Shown here in pieces: positions 31,143 through 39,505 of a stretch of DNA of 47,457 bases (positions within the stretch are counted from its first letter, which is position 1; every line of letters starts with the position of its first letter). The position numbers were made by a program, and so were the translations under genes. The notes beneath the pieces were generated by a model. That model was not told the DNA's origin. It searched no databases and saw only the letters and a program-made list of their open reading frames with translations. The DNA comes from an uncultured Bacteroides sp. (lineage in GTDB: Bacteria > Bacteroidota > Bacteroidia > Bacteroidales > Bacteroidaceae): positions 1 through 47,457 of the forward strand of contig NZ_CAUFUE010000033.1 in assembly GCF_959029255.1 (NCBI RefSeq), in the 5' to 3' direction.

Positions 31143-32093
31143 ATGGAACAGAAAAGTTTTACAGGCTTCATGTTTGGAGTCATAGACGAGTTGAAACAGG
31201 AAGAACGTTTTTCCACTGCCTACATTTACAAGTATGCTTTACGCGCCTTTACCGATTTTGTTGGTGGCGGTGAAATCTTCTTTGGCGCTTTGACACGTCG
31301 CTGGTTGAAGCGTTTTCAGGAATACCTTGAAGATTTGCAACGTAGTTACAACACTATCTCTACCTACTTGCGTGTTTTACGTGCCGTTTATAATCGTGCT
31401 GTAGACCGTGGAATGATAAATGGCGAATATCGTTTGTTTGCCGGTATGAAAACTGGTGTTTCTTCGGAACATAAATTAGCGGTGACTGCCGTGCAGATGA
31501 ATAGCCTGCTGGATACTTCCCACCGTAACCACCTCTCTAAGGAAATGCGTGAGGCTCAGGATAGCCTTGCTTTGATGCTTTTGTTGCAAGGGATGCCCTA
31601 TATAGACCTTGCTTACCTTCATAAGAATGATTTGAAAGGGGATTTACTCGTATGCCATCGCCGTAAAACCGGTACGGAGCTTTGTGTAAAAGTCGTGCCT
31701 GAAGCCATGTGTCTGATTGAACGTTACCGTAACCTCGATTCCGCATCACCTTACTTGCTGAATATACTTAGCGGCAGAAAGAAAGGCGAAGAGGCTTTCA
31801 ATGAGTATCGTGAGAAGTTGCATAATCTGAATGCACGGCTATCCGCACTCACTGAATATTGTGGGCTGGAAGGTTTGCGCATCAGTTCCTATACCGCGCG
31901 CCATACTTGGGCTACCCTTGCCAAATATTGCCAGGTACCTGAGGAGGTGATTTCCGAAGGTTTGGGACATTCTTCTTTAGACGTTACCCGTACTTATTCA
32001 AAAAGTTTCGAAGGGGATGAGCTTGCTAAAGCAAACCGGATAATAATAAATTACATTTCAACCGGAAGGAAAAATGTATGGAGTATGACTTGA
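31143..32093 (+). CDS. Tyrosine recombinase, probable DNA invertase
   Basis: The 316 aa protein has an N-terminal SAM-like core-binding domain (about 1-105) and a C-terminal catalytic domain. Readable catalytic residues are Lys175 (RRKTG), Arg253 and His254 (YTARHTWAT), His276 (GLGHSSLDVT) and the nucleophile Tyr285 (TRTYSKSF). At the usual Arg I position the sequence has Gln149 (LLLQGMPYIDLAYL), and the first His of HxxR is Tyr250. These substitutions may be typical of a Bacteroides invertase subfamily. It ends 6 bp before an inverted-repeat-bounded segment with a promoter inside, so it very probably inverts that segment to switch the fimbrial operon. Confidence 0.9.
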   Translation: MEQKSFTGFMFGVIDELKQEERFSTAYIYKYALRAFTDFVGGGEIFFGALTRRWLKRFQEYLEDLQRSYNTISTYLRVLRAVYNRAVDRGMINGEYRLFAGMKTGVSSEHKLAVTAVQMNSLLDTSHRNHLSKEMREAQDSLALMLLLQGMPYIDLAYLHKNDLKGDLLVCHRRKTGTELCVKVVPEAMCLIERYRNLDSASPYLLNILSGRKKGEEAFNEYREKLHNLNARLSALTEYCGLEGLRISSYTARHTWATLAKYCQVPEEVISEGLGHSSLDVTRTYSKSFEGDELAKANRIIINYISTGRKNVWSMT

Positions 32094-32099
32094 AGTGCT

Positions 32100-32118
32100 A
32101 TTACTCCGTAAGTAACGG
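32100..32118 (+). repeat. Left inversion site (IR-L)
   Basis: ATTACTCCGTAAGTAACGG is the exact reverse complement of 32402-32420, and 18 of its bases match 32433-32450. The inner part has partial dyad symmetry around a 5-bp spacer (GTTACT-TACGG-AGTAA on the other strand), like tyrosine-recombinase arms around a crossover. Confidence 0.88.
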
Positions 32119-32133
32119 AGATATACGTCGTTG

Positions 32134-32163
32134 CAAAGATATGAACTTTTTCGTAAAAACAAA
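32134..32163 (-). promoter_or_regulatory. Promoter inside the invertible segment (facing left)
   Basis: On the minus strand TTTG (32160-32163) and TATCTTTG (32134-32141) are 18 nt apart, a close match to the Bacteroides consensus. As assembled it reads out through IR-L into the antisense strand of the recombinase gene. Confidence 0.78.
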
Positions 32164-32401
32164 TTATAAATTGTAAAATTAGATAATGTTTTAGCCATAT
32201 TCATCCTCCAACCGGATAAAATAAACGACAAACCAACACATATAAGAGTCTTCCGACTATGAGAACACGTAAAACTTCTCCTCTCCACGTTATTGCCTTC
32301 AACATGGATTCATAATATCCTACGCTTTATTTTGACGTATTTTTTAATGCTGACGTATGTCGTGCCCCAATAACGCCTTATTTCCCTGAATTTGTATCGT
32401 C

Positions 32402-32420
32402 CCGTTACTTACGGAGTAAT
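32402..32420 (-). repeat. Right inversion site 1 (IR-R1)
   Basis: CCGTTACTTACGGAGTAAT is the perfect inverted partner of IR-L. It lies 58 nt before the first operon gene. Confidence 0.88.
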
Positions 32421-32432
32421 GCCCTTCAAAGA

Positions 32433-32450
32433 CCGTTACTTACGGAGTAA
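32433..32450 (-). repeat. Second right-hand site copy (IR-R2)
   Basis: CCGTTACTTACGGAGTAA repeats IR-R1 in direct orientation 31 bp further on. Here the arms are a complete dyad (GTTACT/AGTAAC). It could be an alternative crossover site or an accessory recombinase- or regulator-binding site. Confidence 0.85.
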
Positions 32451-32478
32451 CGTCCACAAACGAACAATTTAATAGCTT

Positions 32479-32856
32479 ATGCTCACAGCAATGACACAAG
32501 CCGCTATTGCCCTTTTGGGTGATATCGCTAACGGTAGTTCATTCGACCGTACGTCTCACTGGTCTATATCGCCCGGTGACGTTTCCCATCTCCTTTCCAA
32601 GTTGGAGGCAGGCGGTTTGATTTGTCTTAAATCTTCCGGAAGTGACCCTCATCTCCCCTTGTCTTATAAATTAATGCTACCCTACCATAAGATTTCTCTC
32701 CTAAATGTACTCGAAGCTACGGGGGAACATTTGAACTGCAATCAGCCCACCAAAGAAGAACTTTATGTACGCTACCGTGGGGCTGCCAATCGTTTGGGAG
32801 TTGTCAACCAAATGACGCGTATCTACCTGTCCGAAATTAAGATGTCGGATTTTTGA
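32479..32856 (+). CDS. Rrf2-like winged-helix regulator, first gene of fimbrial operon
   Basis: The 125 aa protein follows the Rrf2 family plan. An N-terminal helix (MLTAMTQAAIALLGDIANG) is followed by a winged helix with ISPGDVSHLLSKLEAGGLIC, and then the typical YKLMLPYHKISLLNVLEATG. The C-terminal helix (RIYLSEIKMSDF) corresponds to the Rrf2 end. The Cys cluster of Fe-S Rrf2 proteins is missing; only Cys at about 59 and 88 remain. Cluster binding is therefore unlikely in the usual form. Its stop overlaps the region just before the DUF3575 gene (20-bp gap). It is probably an operon autoregulator; the assignment is by pattern and moderate. Confidence 0.6.
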   Translation: MLTAMTQAAIALLGDIANGSSFDRTSHWSISPGDVSHLLSKLEAGGLICLKSSGSDPHLPLSYKLMLPYHKISLLNVLEATGEHLNCNQPTKEELYVRYRGAANRLGVVNQMTRIYLSEIKMSDF

Positions 32857-32876
32857 GAACCGAAAACAATCAGAGA

Positions 32877-34205
32877 ATGAAGACAAGAATCTTTCTGACA
32901 GTATACATCCTGTTGCTGCCTTTTATTTCGGCACAGTCAGCTCCACTTTCCTCTCAGGGATGTGACAGCCTATGTCATAAACCATTGTTACTGCACTTCC
33001 GCTTTGACCGGTCTTTGGTGGAATATGACTATATGGATAACCCCCGCACGCTAAAAGAATTTTATATGCTGTTTTCTGATAGTTTTATAGTTTCCCGCAT
33101 CGACACGATGGTGATTACTTCCTATTCTTCTCCGGATGGTGATTCTTTTTATAACCGGCGTTTGGCATACCAGCGTGCAATGGCTGTGAAAGGTTATCTC
33201 ATTTGGAAGTATCCTCTTTTGGACCAATATCGTATTCTCATTCATCCGCAGGGTGAAGACTGGAATGGGCTTCGACAACTCGTTGAGACAGATGAGGCGA
33301 TACCCAGTCGCAAAGAGGTGCTCGATATTCTTGATAAGGTGGCCGACAGGGAGCAGCGCAAAGTTCTGTTACGGCGTTTGAACCATGGTAGTGCTTATCA
33401 ATATATCCATAAACATCTACTCCCTGAACTTCGTAATGCGGCAGTTTGCACGGTGCAGTTGAAAAAACAAGAGTCACTTCCCGGAAGTGCGGGTAAAAAA
33501 GAACTGACACTCGAAGTGGAAACGGGAAAAACGCCTGTTGTCGTGCAGTCCGATGATTTATTGCGGCAGAGTGAAGACTCTCTTTCAGCCCAAACGATAC
33601 AAGAGGTTGCTCCTGTCGTAAATGATAAAGAAAGCATTCCTGCCGTTTCACATCGCCGTCCTGTTGTTGCATTGAAAACGAATTTACTGACTTGGGCGGG
33701 GATTACATCTGACGGTAAGCTATCCGCTTTTCGTCCTAACCTTGCCGCTGAAGTCTTCTTTGCACGGCGCTGGTCTTTGGGAGCTTCCGCATCATACAGC
33801 TATTGGAAGGGAGGCAAAGGGAACAACTTCCGGGGTGTCTCGGAATATAGTATTGAATCTCGTTTCTGGCTCTGGGGTGATGGCGCTTATCGTTGGTTGT
33901 ATCTTGGTGCTTACGGGCAATCGGGTGACTTTGATTATCGTTCCCGGCAGGAAGGTGATGTGATGATTGAGGGAGCCAGTTCCACCGGTACCTATTGGAG
34001 TACCGGACTGTCTCTGGGCATCTACTTTCCGTTGAACCGTCATTGGGGAGTGGAAGCCGGTCTGCGTGGCGGTTATCGTAAGGCATCTGCCAAGGCTTAT
34101 GATTATGAACCTGCCCATAACTATTATCATCACGACTTTTCTTCTACCCATTGGGGAATAACCGGTTTGAATTTCAGTCTGACCTACCGTTGGCTGACCA
34201 AATAA
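32877..34205 (+). CDS. OmpA-like/DUF3575 outer-membrane protein of fimbrial locus
   Basis: The 442 aa protein has a signal peptide (MKTRIFLTVYILLLPFISAQ). An OmpA-like periplasmic domain is at about 30-190 (HFRFDRSLVEYDYMDN, SYSSPDGDSFYNRRLAYQRA). A Ser/Val-rich linker leads to a C-terminal eight-strand-type barrel (DUF3575) from about 265 with KTNLLTWAG, VEAGLRGGYRKASA and final aromatic LTYRWLTK. The reading frame also has a TTG eight codons upstream; ATG at 32877 fits the signal peptide. Such proteins regularly accompany Bacteroides fimbrial loci and may anchor or export the pilus. The fimbrillin genes begin 7 bp later. Confidence 0.85.
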   Translation: MKTRIFLTVYILLLPFISAQSAPLSSQGCDSLCHKPLLLHFRFDRSLVEYDYMDNPRTLKEFYMLFSDSFIVSRIDTMVITSYSSPDGDSFYNRRLAYQRAMAVKGYLIWKYPLLDQYRILIHPQGEDWNGLRQLVETDEAIPSRKEVLDILDKVADREQRKVLLRRLNHGSAYQYIHKHLLPELRNAAVCTVQLKKQESLPGSAGKKELTLEVETGKTPVVVQSDDLLRQSEDSLSAQTIQEVAPVVNDKESIPAVSHRRPVVALKTNLLTWAGITSDGKLSAFRPNLAAEVFFARRWSLGASASYSYWKGGKGNNFRGVSEYSIESRFWLWGDGAYRWLYLGAYGQSGDFDYRSRQEGDVMIEGASSTGTYWSTGLSLGIYFPLNRHWGVEAGLRGGYRKASAKAYDYEPAHNYYHHDFSSTHWGITGLNFSLTYRWLTK

Positions 34206-34212
34206 AAAGACT

Positions 34213-35163
34213 ATGGAACGAAAAAATAAATATATATACGCCGGTATAAGAACTATTCTTGCAGTGTTCTTGCTTTTTATGGCATCCTGTACGGAACGTT
34301 CGCTCGAGATGTGTCCCGAACCTGTCCCTATCCACCTGTATACAGGGATACGGACTCGTGCCGCAATGGATGCTTTTGATGCCACTTCCGTTTGTATCGC
34401 TTGCGGCACTGCCACGGGGAGCTATACGGAATGTTGGGAGGGAATTGCTACGGACGATGAAATAGTATTGACTCCTGTCCGTTATTATCCGCAAGACGGT
34501 GGCAAACTTTATCTTCGCAGCTTCTATCCCCCTGCTCCTTTGAATGAAGACGGCACATTGACATATACCCTTACGGGTGAGGAAGACCTGATGATTACTT
34601 CCGAACAGCGCGGTTCGCTGGACGAACCCTTTACGGCAGACGAGAGTAAGACACTCATGCACCGCCATCTGTTGTCAAAGCTGAGTTTTCGTCTTCAACT
34701 GGATGCTACCGGTTCCGGTCAATACAAAGTACGCGCTTTGCATCTGAATGGATTGACGCAACAAGCCACACTTTCGCTGCTTACCGAAGAATTACGCTGT
34801 GCTGATGCCACTTCTTCCGTTACGGTGTATGACGCCACCACTGACGCCGGCGGAGGAATATCCTTTGAAGGAGGTGTAGCCGAACTGCCGGGTTATGTTT
34901 TGGTGCAGCCCGGGGCGGATTTTACCATCGATATGCGCCTTGCCGTTGACGATGAGTCTGAAGACGATTTAATCTATACCGACTTGCCGATTTATTTTGA
35001 AAGCGGTACCGGTGAAGAAGGAGTGGCCTATACAGTTGCCGTAGATATCCCCGACCCTTCTACTTCTAAGCCCGAAGAGATAAAGGCTACTGCGACGGTC
35101 ACCATCTGGGAAAATGGTAGCAGCGGGAGTGGAGAACTGGTGCCGGACGGGCATAAGAACTAA
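34213..35163 (+). CDS. Fimbrillin-like lipoprotein 1
   Basis: The 316 aa protein has a signal peptide with lipobox MASC (Cys26). A TRA site at Arg49 fits the Arg cleavage that matures type V pilins. LMHRHLLSKLSF matches the family's central H-x-L-x-K-L-x-F motif, and the C-terminal TVTIWENGSSGSGEL is the family's final W-containing strand. Two transthyretin-like beta domains are expected. The start is 7 bp after the DUF3575 stop, so it is co-transcribed. Its role in shaft, anchor or tip is not readable. Confidence 0.85.
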   Translation: MERKNKYIYAGIRTILAVFLLFMASCTERSLEMCPEPVPIHLYTGIRTRAAMDAFDATSVCIACGTATGSYTECWEGIATDDEIVLTPVRYYPQDGGKLYLRSFYPPAPLNEDGTLTYTLTGEEDLMITSEQRGSLDEPFTADESKTLMHRHLLSKLSFRLQLDATGSGQYKVRALHLNGLTQQATLSLLTEELRCADATSSVTVYDATTDAGGGISFEGGVAELPGYVLVQPGADFTIDMRLAVDDESEDDLIYTDLPIYFESGTGEEGVAYTVAVDIPDPSTSKPEEIKATATVTIWENGSSGSGELVPDGHKN

Positions 35164-35219
35164 ACGTGAAACATGGAAAACAACTAAATTACATATATAT
35201 CAATTAAAAAACAAACGTA

Positions 35220-36230
35220 ATGATGAAAACAAGAATTGCTTTGGCAGCTTTAGCCCTTTTAGCGGTAGGCTGTAGTAAGAATGAAAACATGAGTGCACCT
35301 GAGTCTCCGGTAAATGCGAAGGCCATTCAGATAGGACAAAATGTACAGGGCGTGACGCGTGCAGTGATTTCTGAGGGTAGTGCTGTGACGGCAACTGTGT
35401 TGATGCGCGACGCTTCAGCATCAGATTGGAGTAGTTTTACTGCCATAAAGAAGAACGATATTACCAGCGGAACGCTGAATACACGTGCCAATGTATCTAC
35501 CGCTTCTTTCAAAGCGGGTTCCAATCAAGCGGTCGTTCTGAATCCGTCATTGTATTACGACCATGTTGCTAATACTAATAACGCATTTCTGGTGGCTGTG
35601 GCTCCCGATGGTATTCTTGCTGCTTCGGGTACTGTTGTAACCATGAAAAATATGGACGGCGAGCAGGATGTGATGTACGCTTCTGTTGTAGATGCAGGTA
35701 ACGAAGGTACTCCGACAAAACCTGTAAACTTGTCTTTCAACCATCTCACCACCCAATTGTCTTTTGAGGTTAAGATGACTCCGGCGACCAGCGATGGAGA
35801 ATGGGACAGTAAAACTGTTGTCGTTAAAGGTATCAGTGTGCAAAGTGCCCAACTTCCCAAAGCTGTAGATGCTGCTGACGGTAAGGTGGATTGGAGCAGT
35901 GCTGCGTCTCTGGTAGTGCCCAATATTGCCAATGTCAGTTTGAACGGTACTGCTTCCAAAGCCGGTAATCCCGTAATGCTTAAGGGCGATAGCAAGGTAG
36001 TTGTCGATGTAACGCTGACCGTAGGTGATGCCGACCTTACCATTTCCAACATTACCATTAAGAATACTGCCACAAGTGCAGAATTGACTACCGAAACCGC
36101 TAAGTCCCATCTGATAACCCTGAACGTGAACGAACCTTCCAAGGCTACAGGTGGCGAGGCGACCATCAGCGCTACCGCTTCTGTGACTCCATGGGAAACG
36201 GGTGCCAATGGTTCGGCTGATTTAAATTAA
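35220..36230 (+). CDS. Fimbrillin-like lipoprotein 2
   Basis: The 336 aa protein has lipobox AVGC (Cys18) and a TRA site at Arg47 (GVTRAVISEG). LSFNHLTTQLSFEVKM is the family's middle motif, and SVTPWETGANGSADLN is the C-terminal strand. Low charge, many Thr/Ser/Ala/Val residues and its size resemble a FimA/Mfa1-type polymerising subunit. It is the best candidate here for a shaft pilin, though this is inferred from composition only. A double ATG leaves the start ambiguous by one codon. The 56-bp gap before it is larger than most in the operon. Confidence 0.85.
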   Translation: MMKTRIALAALALLAVGCSKNENMSAPESPVNAKAIQIGQNVQGVTRAVISEGSAVTATVLMRDASASDWSSFTAIKKNDITSGTLNTRANVSTASFKAGSNQAVVLNPSLYYDHVANTNNAFLVAVAPDGILAASGTVVTMKNMDGEQDVMYASVVDAGNEGTPTKPVNLSFNHLTTQLSFEVKMTPATSDGEWDSKTVVVKGISVQSAQLPKAVDAADGKVDWSSAASLVVPNIANVSLNGTASKAGNPVMLKGDSKVVVDVTLTVGDADLTISNITIKNTATSAELTTETAKSHLITLNVNEPSKATGGEATISATASVTPWETGANGSADLN

Positions 36231-36248
36231 TCTTTCAGAAATCAGGTA

Positions 36249-37241
36249 ATGTTTATGAAACGGATACTATCGGGCCTTTTACCGGTTTGCTGCTTTTGCT
36301 GGCTGCTATCGGGTTGCACGGATACGGCTTCTTTGACTGAAGAGGAATTGATGCCTGTGCAACTCTGTGCCGGTGGCGGCGCGTTGGAAGATGTAGCTAC
36401 CCGTACCGAGCCGGGCGAAGCATTTACGGCTTCTGTCGCTTTTTCATCGGTAAAGGGAGTATATGCTTCACTGGACGGCGAATATGAAGGTATTTGGACG
36501 GCAGATGTCAGCACGGCGGTTTCCGGTACGGATGGTACTGTTTCGTGGAATACGGGAGGCGGTATTTCTGCCCCCGTTTATCCCCTTTATGGTGATTATT
36601 TGTATTTGGTTGCCTATACCCCGGTGCAAACTCCGGTAAATGGAACAGTTACATATACCCTGACCGGAAATGAAGACTTGCTTTACGTCAATGAACTTCA
36701 AGGCAACCGTTGGGATGGCAATCTTTTCTTCGGCAATAAACTGGCTTCCAGGGATAAACCGCTGAAGTTCGAGCATCTGCTTACCCGTCTGAAGTTTGTG
36801 GCTTGTAAAAAGCAAACCGGCGGACCGGAAGTGAAGATAAGCAAGATTACGGTGAACGGCGCCGAAACACAAGCGGTATTGACGTTGGCAACAGGTGATG
36901 TTGCATTCAGCACGCCTTCCGGCAAAAAAGGGGTAGCGTTGATACCCGCAAACGGCGGTACGAATATCGCGGATACTGCTCCTGTGGAGGTGGGTTGCTT
37001 GATGCTTCCTCCGGCAGATACTCCTGACGCTTATACTTTGACGGTGGAAACCTCTGTGGGGACTTATGATAATATAAGTATCTCCTATGGTGAAGCGGCT
37101 GCATCTACTCTGTTGCGCCCCGGCGTATCCCATGAGGTGAAATTAAGCATTGGTGACCATGAACTTTCGGTGCTCTCCGTCACAGTGGAGCTGTGGACAC
37201 TGGTTCCTTCCGGTGAGTTGAATATCGGGGAGAGAGATTAA
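36249..37241 (+). CDS. Fimbrillin-like lipoprotein 3
   Basis: The 330 aa protein has a Cys-rich signal peptide ending in LSGC (Cys23) and ATRTEPGEAF with Arg52 as maturation site. KFEHLLTRLKFVACK is the family motif and TVELWTLVPSGELNI the C-terminal strand. YTLTGNEDLLYV closely parallels YTLTGEEDLMIT in lipoprotein 1, so the two share a subfamily. An in-frame ATG two codons later is an alternative start. It is an operon member with an 18-bp gap upstream. Confidence 0.84.
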   Translation: MFMKRILSGLLPVCCFCWLLSGCTDTASLTEEELMPVQLCAGGGALEDVATRTEPGEAFTASVAFSSVKGVYASLDGEYEGIWTADVSTAVSGTDGTVSWNTGGGISAPVYPLYGDYLYLVAYTPVQTPVNGTVTYTLTGNEDLLYVNELQGNRWDGNLFFGNKLASRDKPLKFEHLLTRLKFVACKKQTGGPEVKISKITVNGAETQAVLTLATGDVAFSTPSGKKGVALIPANGGTNIADTAPVEVGCLMLPPADTPDAYTLTVETSVGTYDNISISYGEAAASTLLRPGVSHEVKLSIGDHELSVLSVTVELWTLVPSGELNIGERD

Positions 37242-37268
37242 TCATAATGAATCAATAGAAATCATACA

Positions 37269-38393
37269 ATGAGAAAACGAATGAATTATCTACGTTGTTT
37301 GTCACTGGCACTTCCCTGCATGTTGCTGGCTGTGGGGTGTGAAAACGGAGTTTCCTCCGAAATGGAAAACAATGAGCCGGTGGAACTGCAAGTTGCGCCG
37401 ATGGTGGCGTTGACGCGTAGTGCGATAACGGGCGGAGAACAGAAACAGCCGGGCACCGGTTATATGCAGAATATATCGGTATATGCCACGGGCGCCGATT
37501 ATACTGCCGATAAGAATAATAACCATGCGGTTTATACGCAAAGCAGCGGTAAATGGACCAGTACTGCCGACGGTAAGATTTATCTGACTAACCAGGCGGC
37601 TACCGTTTATGCCTATTATCCGGCTTATACGGTAAACGCGGATGGTACGTCGGGTTCTACCGCTGTAGCTATCAATGAATCTTCTTTCACAAGCGCTTCT
37701 ACCATTTCTATATCTACTTTGGCATCGGGAACAATCGCTTCCACAAATAATGCCGATAAAGTGTGGAGCGGAACAGCCTGGACTGACAACAATCAGAAAA
37801 GTTCCATAGTTGCCGCTTTGGGAGAGATGGATTATATGTGGGCTGCAAAGGTAGATGGAGTGACTAATAAAGCGAATAATCAACCGGCTCTTACCATGAG
37901 CCATGCTTTGTCAATGGTGAGCTTTCGCATTTACAATGACGGTACTTATCATAATACCGGCGCTTTGGACAAGATAGAGTTGAAAGATGTTTCAACCTCT
38001 GTGTTGTATTCCGGCGCTAAAATGAAAATCGCGGATGGAACGATTTCCGACGCCTCGACTACTGCCACGTATACACGTACCATAACCGGCTATACATTGG
38101 CAAAACAAGGTGTAAGTAATGTTGCTGCGGGTGGGGAAGCCGCTGCTTCCCCAAAGTTGAGCATTATGGTATTGCCTGTAGCGAGCTATACGACCAAAAC
38201 CGTCCAGGCAACTTTTACCGTTGACGATGCACCCTATTCGGTTGCGCTGACAGCTCCGACCGTTGGTAAATGGGAAGCGGGCAAGAACTATCTCTATACT
38301 GTGAAGTTGAGTGGTACTGCTCTTAGTATCACTACCGTAACCGTTACCGCTTGGGAAGAAAAAGCCGTTGACGGCGACCTGACTATTAATTAA
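37269..38393 (+). CDS. Fimbrillin-like lipoprotein 4
   Basis: The 374 aa protein has lipobox AVGC (Cys24), ALTRSAITGG with Arg50, and TMSHALSMVSFRIYND as the family motif. The C-terminal strand is TVTVTAWEEKAVDGDLTIN. VYAYYPAYTVNADGT and YMWAAKVDG follow the pattern of the large Bacteroides fimbrillin family. It is Thr/Ala/Ser-rich and predicted beta-sandwich. The gap to the gene before is 27 bp and to the next 19 bp. Confidence 0.86.
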   Translation: MRKRMNYLRCLSLALPCMLLAVGCENGVSSEMENNEPVELQVAPMVALTRSAITGGEQKQPGTGYMQNISVYATGADYTADKNNNHAVYTQSSGKWTSTADGKIYLTNQAATVYAYYPAYTVNADGTSGSTAVAINESSFTSASTISISTLASGTIASTNNADKVWSGTAWTDNNQKSSIVAALGEMDYMWAAKVDGVTNKANNQPALTMSHALSMVSFRIYNDGTYHNTGALDKIELKDVSTSVLYSGAKMKIADGTISDASTTATYTRTITGYTLAKQGVSNVAAGGEAAASPKLSIMVLPVASYTTKTVQATFTVDDAPYSVALTAPTVGKWEAGKNYLYTVKLSGTALSITTVTVTAWEEKAVDGDLTIN

Positions 38394-38412
38394 TCGATTA
38401 ATTATTATAATT

Positions 38413-39471
38413 ATGAACCGTACACTCATTTTCCATATCCTTCTTGTCGTTTCGGCTGCTTTTCTTGCCTACGGTTGTGCCGCGCCGGAGGAGCCGGACG
38501 TATCGGACACTGCCATTCCTTTGTCAGTGTCGGTCAATACCTGTAGCGGTTCTTCTGTGAGCCGTTCTGTAGTCAGTACTACAGGTACGGGTACCGGGGA
38601 AGTGGGGAGTATCGGGGTGTTTTTAACAACGGAAGACGGCTATAGTCCCTATGCCGATGTCTCTGTTTCTTCTGCAATCTTTACGCTGAATGCGACAAGC
38701 AATGCGTGGGATGCCTCCCGTAGCGTGAACTTGCAAAAGCGTACGGCACGTCTTTATGCATGGTATCCGGTGAAAAGCGGTGAAGAGGGAAAGCCTGTAG
38801 TAGGCGGTAGCACCCGCACGGTTTCCATTACCGTCTCCGCTTCGCAGACTTTTGACGGGGCGAATGATTACGGATGCTCCCAAACGGACTATTTGTATGG
38901 TTCTGCCGGAACGAAAGCCGGTGATGCTACTGCCATAACGGTAAACCGTGATAATAATAATCCGACTATCAACTTACAACATGCTTTGGCTCAAGTGGTC
39001 TTCGCCATTGAGTATAAGGCGAGCCGTCTGCCCGATGCCGAATATGACTTTGTGAAGAGTATAAGTCTTCAGGGACCTTTTCGTGCCGGTGCCGGAACAA
39101 TGCAACTCAGTGATGGCACGCTGAGTCTTCCGTCACAGGATGCCACGCTTGTTTTCAAAGCCGGAAGTTCTCCCAAACTTCCCGGCAGTGTTGATAGTCC
39201 TGTGCCTGTTGCCTATGGGCTGGTTGCCCCCAAAGCCGTTACTACGGGCACTGTCACGGTTTATCTGTTACTGGGACAGCAGGCCGATGATGCAAATGAC
39301 CGTACCCTTTCTGCTACCACTACTCTGTTTGACGCAGCGTGGCAGAAAGGCGTCCGGTATACTTATCACCTCTTGCTGGATAAGAATGACCTAACTTTCA
39401 AGAACGTGGAAATAAAGGAATGGACGGATGAGGACGAAGGAAATACCGATATGCCTCCCGTACTGGAATAA
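38413..39471 (+). CDS. Fimbrillin-like lipoprotein 5
   Basis: The 352 aa protein has lipobox AYGC (Cys22) and a Ser-Arg site at Arg51 (SVSRSVVSTT). Strands include IGVFLTTEDGYSPYAD and ARLYAWYPVKSGE. The family motif is NLQHALAQVVFAIEYK, and the C-terminus is VEIKEWTDEDEGNTD. Sequence order resembles lipoproteins 4 and 8, but overall identity looks low. It is therefore an old paralogue rather than a recent duplicate. Confidence 0.86.
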   Translation: MNRTLIFHILLVVSAAFLAYGCAAPEEPDVSDTAIPLSVSVNTCSGSSVSRSVVSTTGTGTGEVGSIGVFLTTEDGYSPYADVSVSSAIFTLNATSNAWDASRSVNLQKRTARLYAWYPVKSGEEGKPVVGGSTRTVSITVSASQTFDGANDYGCSQTDYLYGSAGTKAGDATAITVNRDNNNPTINLQHALAQVVFAIEYKASRLPDAEYDFVKSISLQGPFRAGAGTMQLSDGTLSLPSQDATLVFKAGSSPKLPGSVDSPVPVAYGLVAPKAVTTGTVTVYLLLGQQADDANDRTLSATTTLFDAAWQKGVRYTYHLLLDKNDLTFKNVEIKEWTDEDEGNTDMPPVLE

Positions 39472-39505
39472 ACCGAATGAAGAATTATAACCTAAGAATG
39501 AAAAA

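Larger units (their letters stand above)
32100..32420. other. Invertible promoter segment, OFF in this assembly
   Basis: The 321-bp segment is bounded by 19-bp perfect inverted repeats, lies beside a tyrosine recombinase and contains no gene. Its only good promoter points leftwards, away from the fimbrial genes and towards the 3' end of the recombinase. Flipping the segment would move the -33/-7 boxes to about 32357-32386 on the plus strand. The leader to the first fimbrial-operon gene at 32479 would then be about 85 nt. Segment and sites are seen directly; switching is inferred. Confidence 0.82.

Noticed and set aside
36468..37133. 221-codon minus-strand frame opposite lipoprotein 3
   Set aside because: Composition is that of a shadow frame; the plus-strand gene has a lipobox, an Arg site and the family motif.
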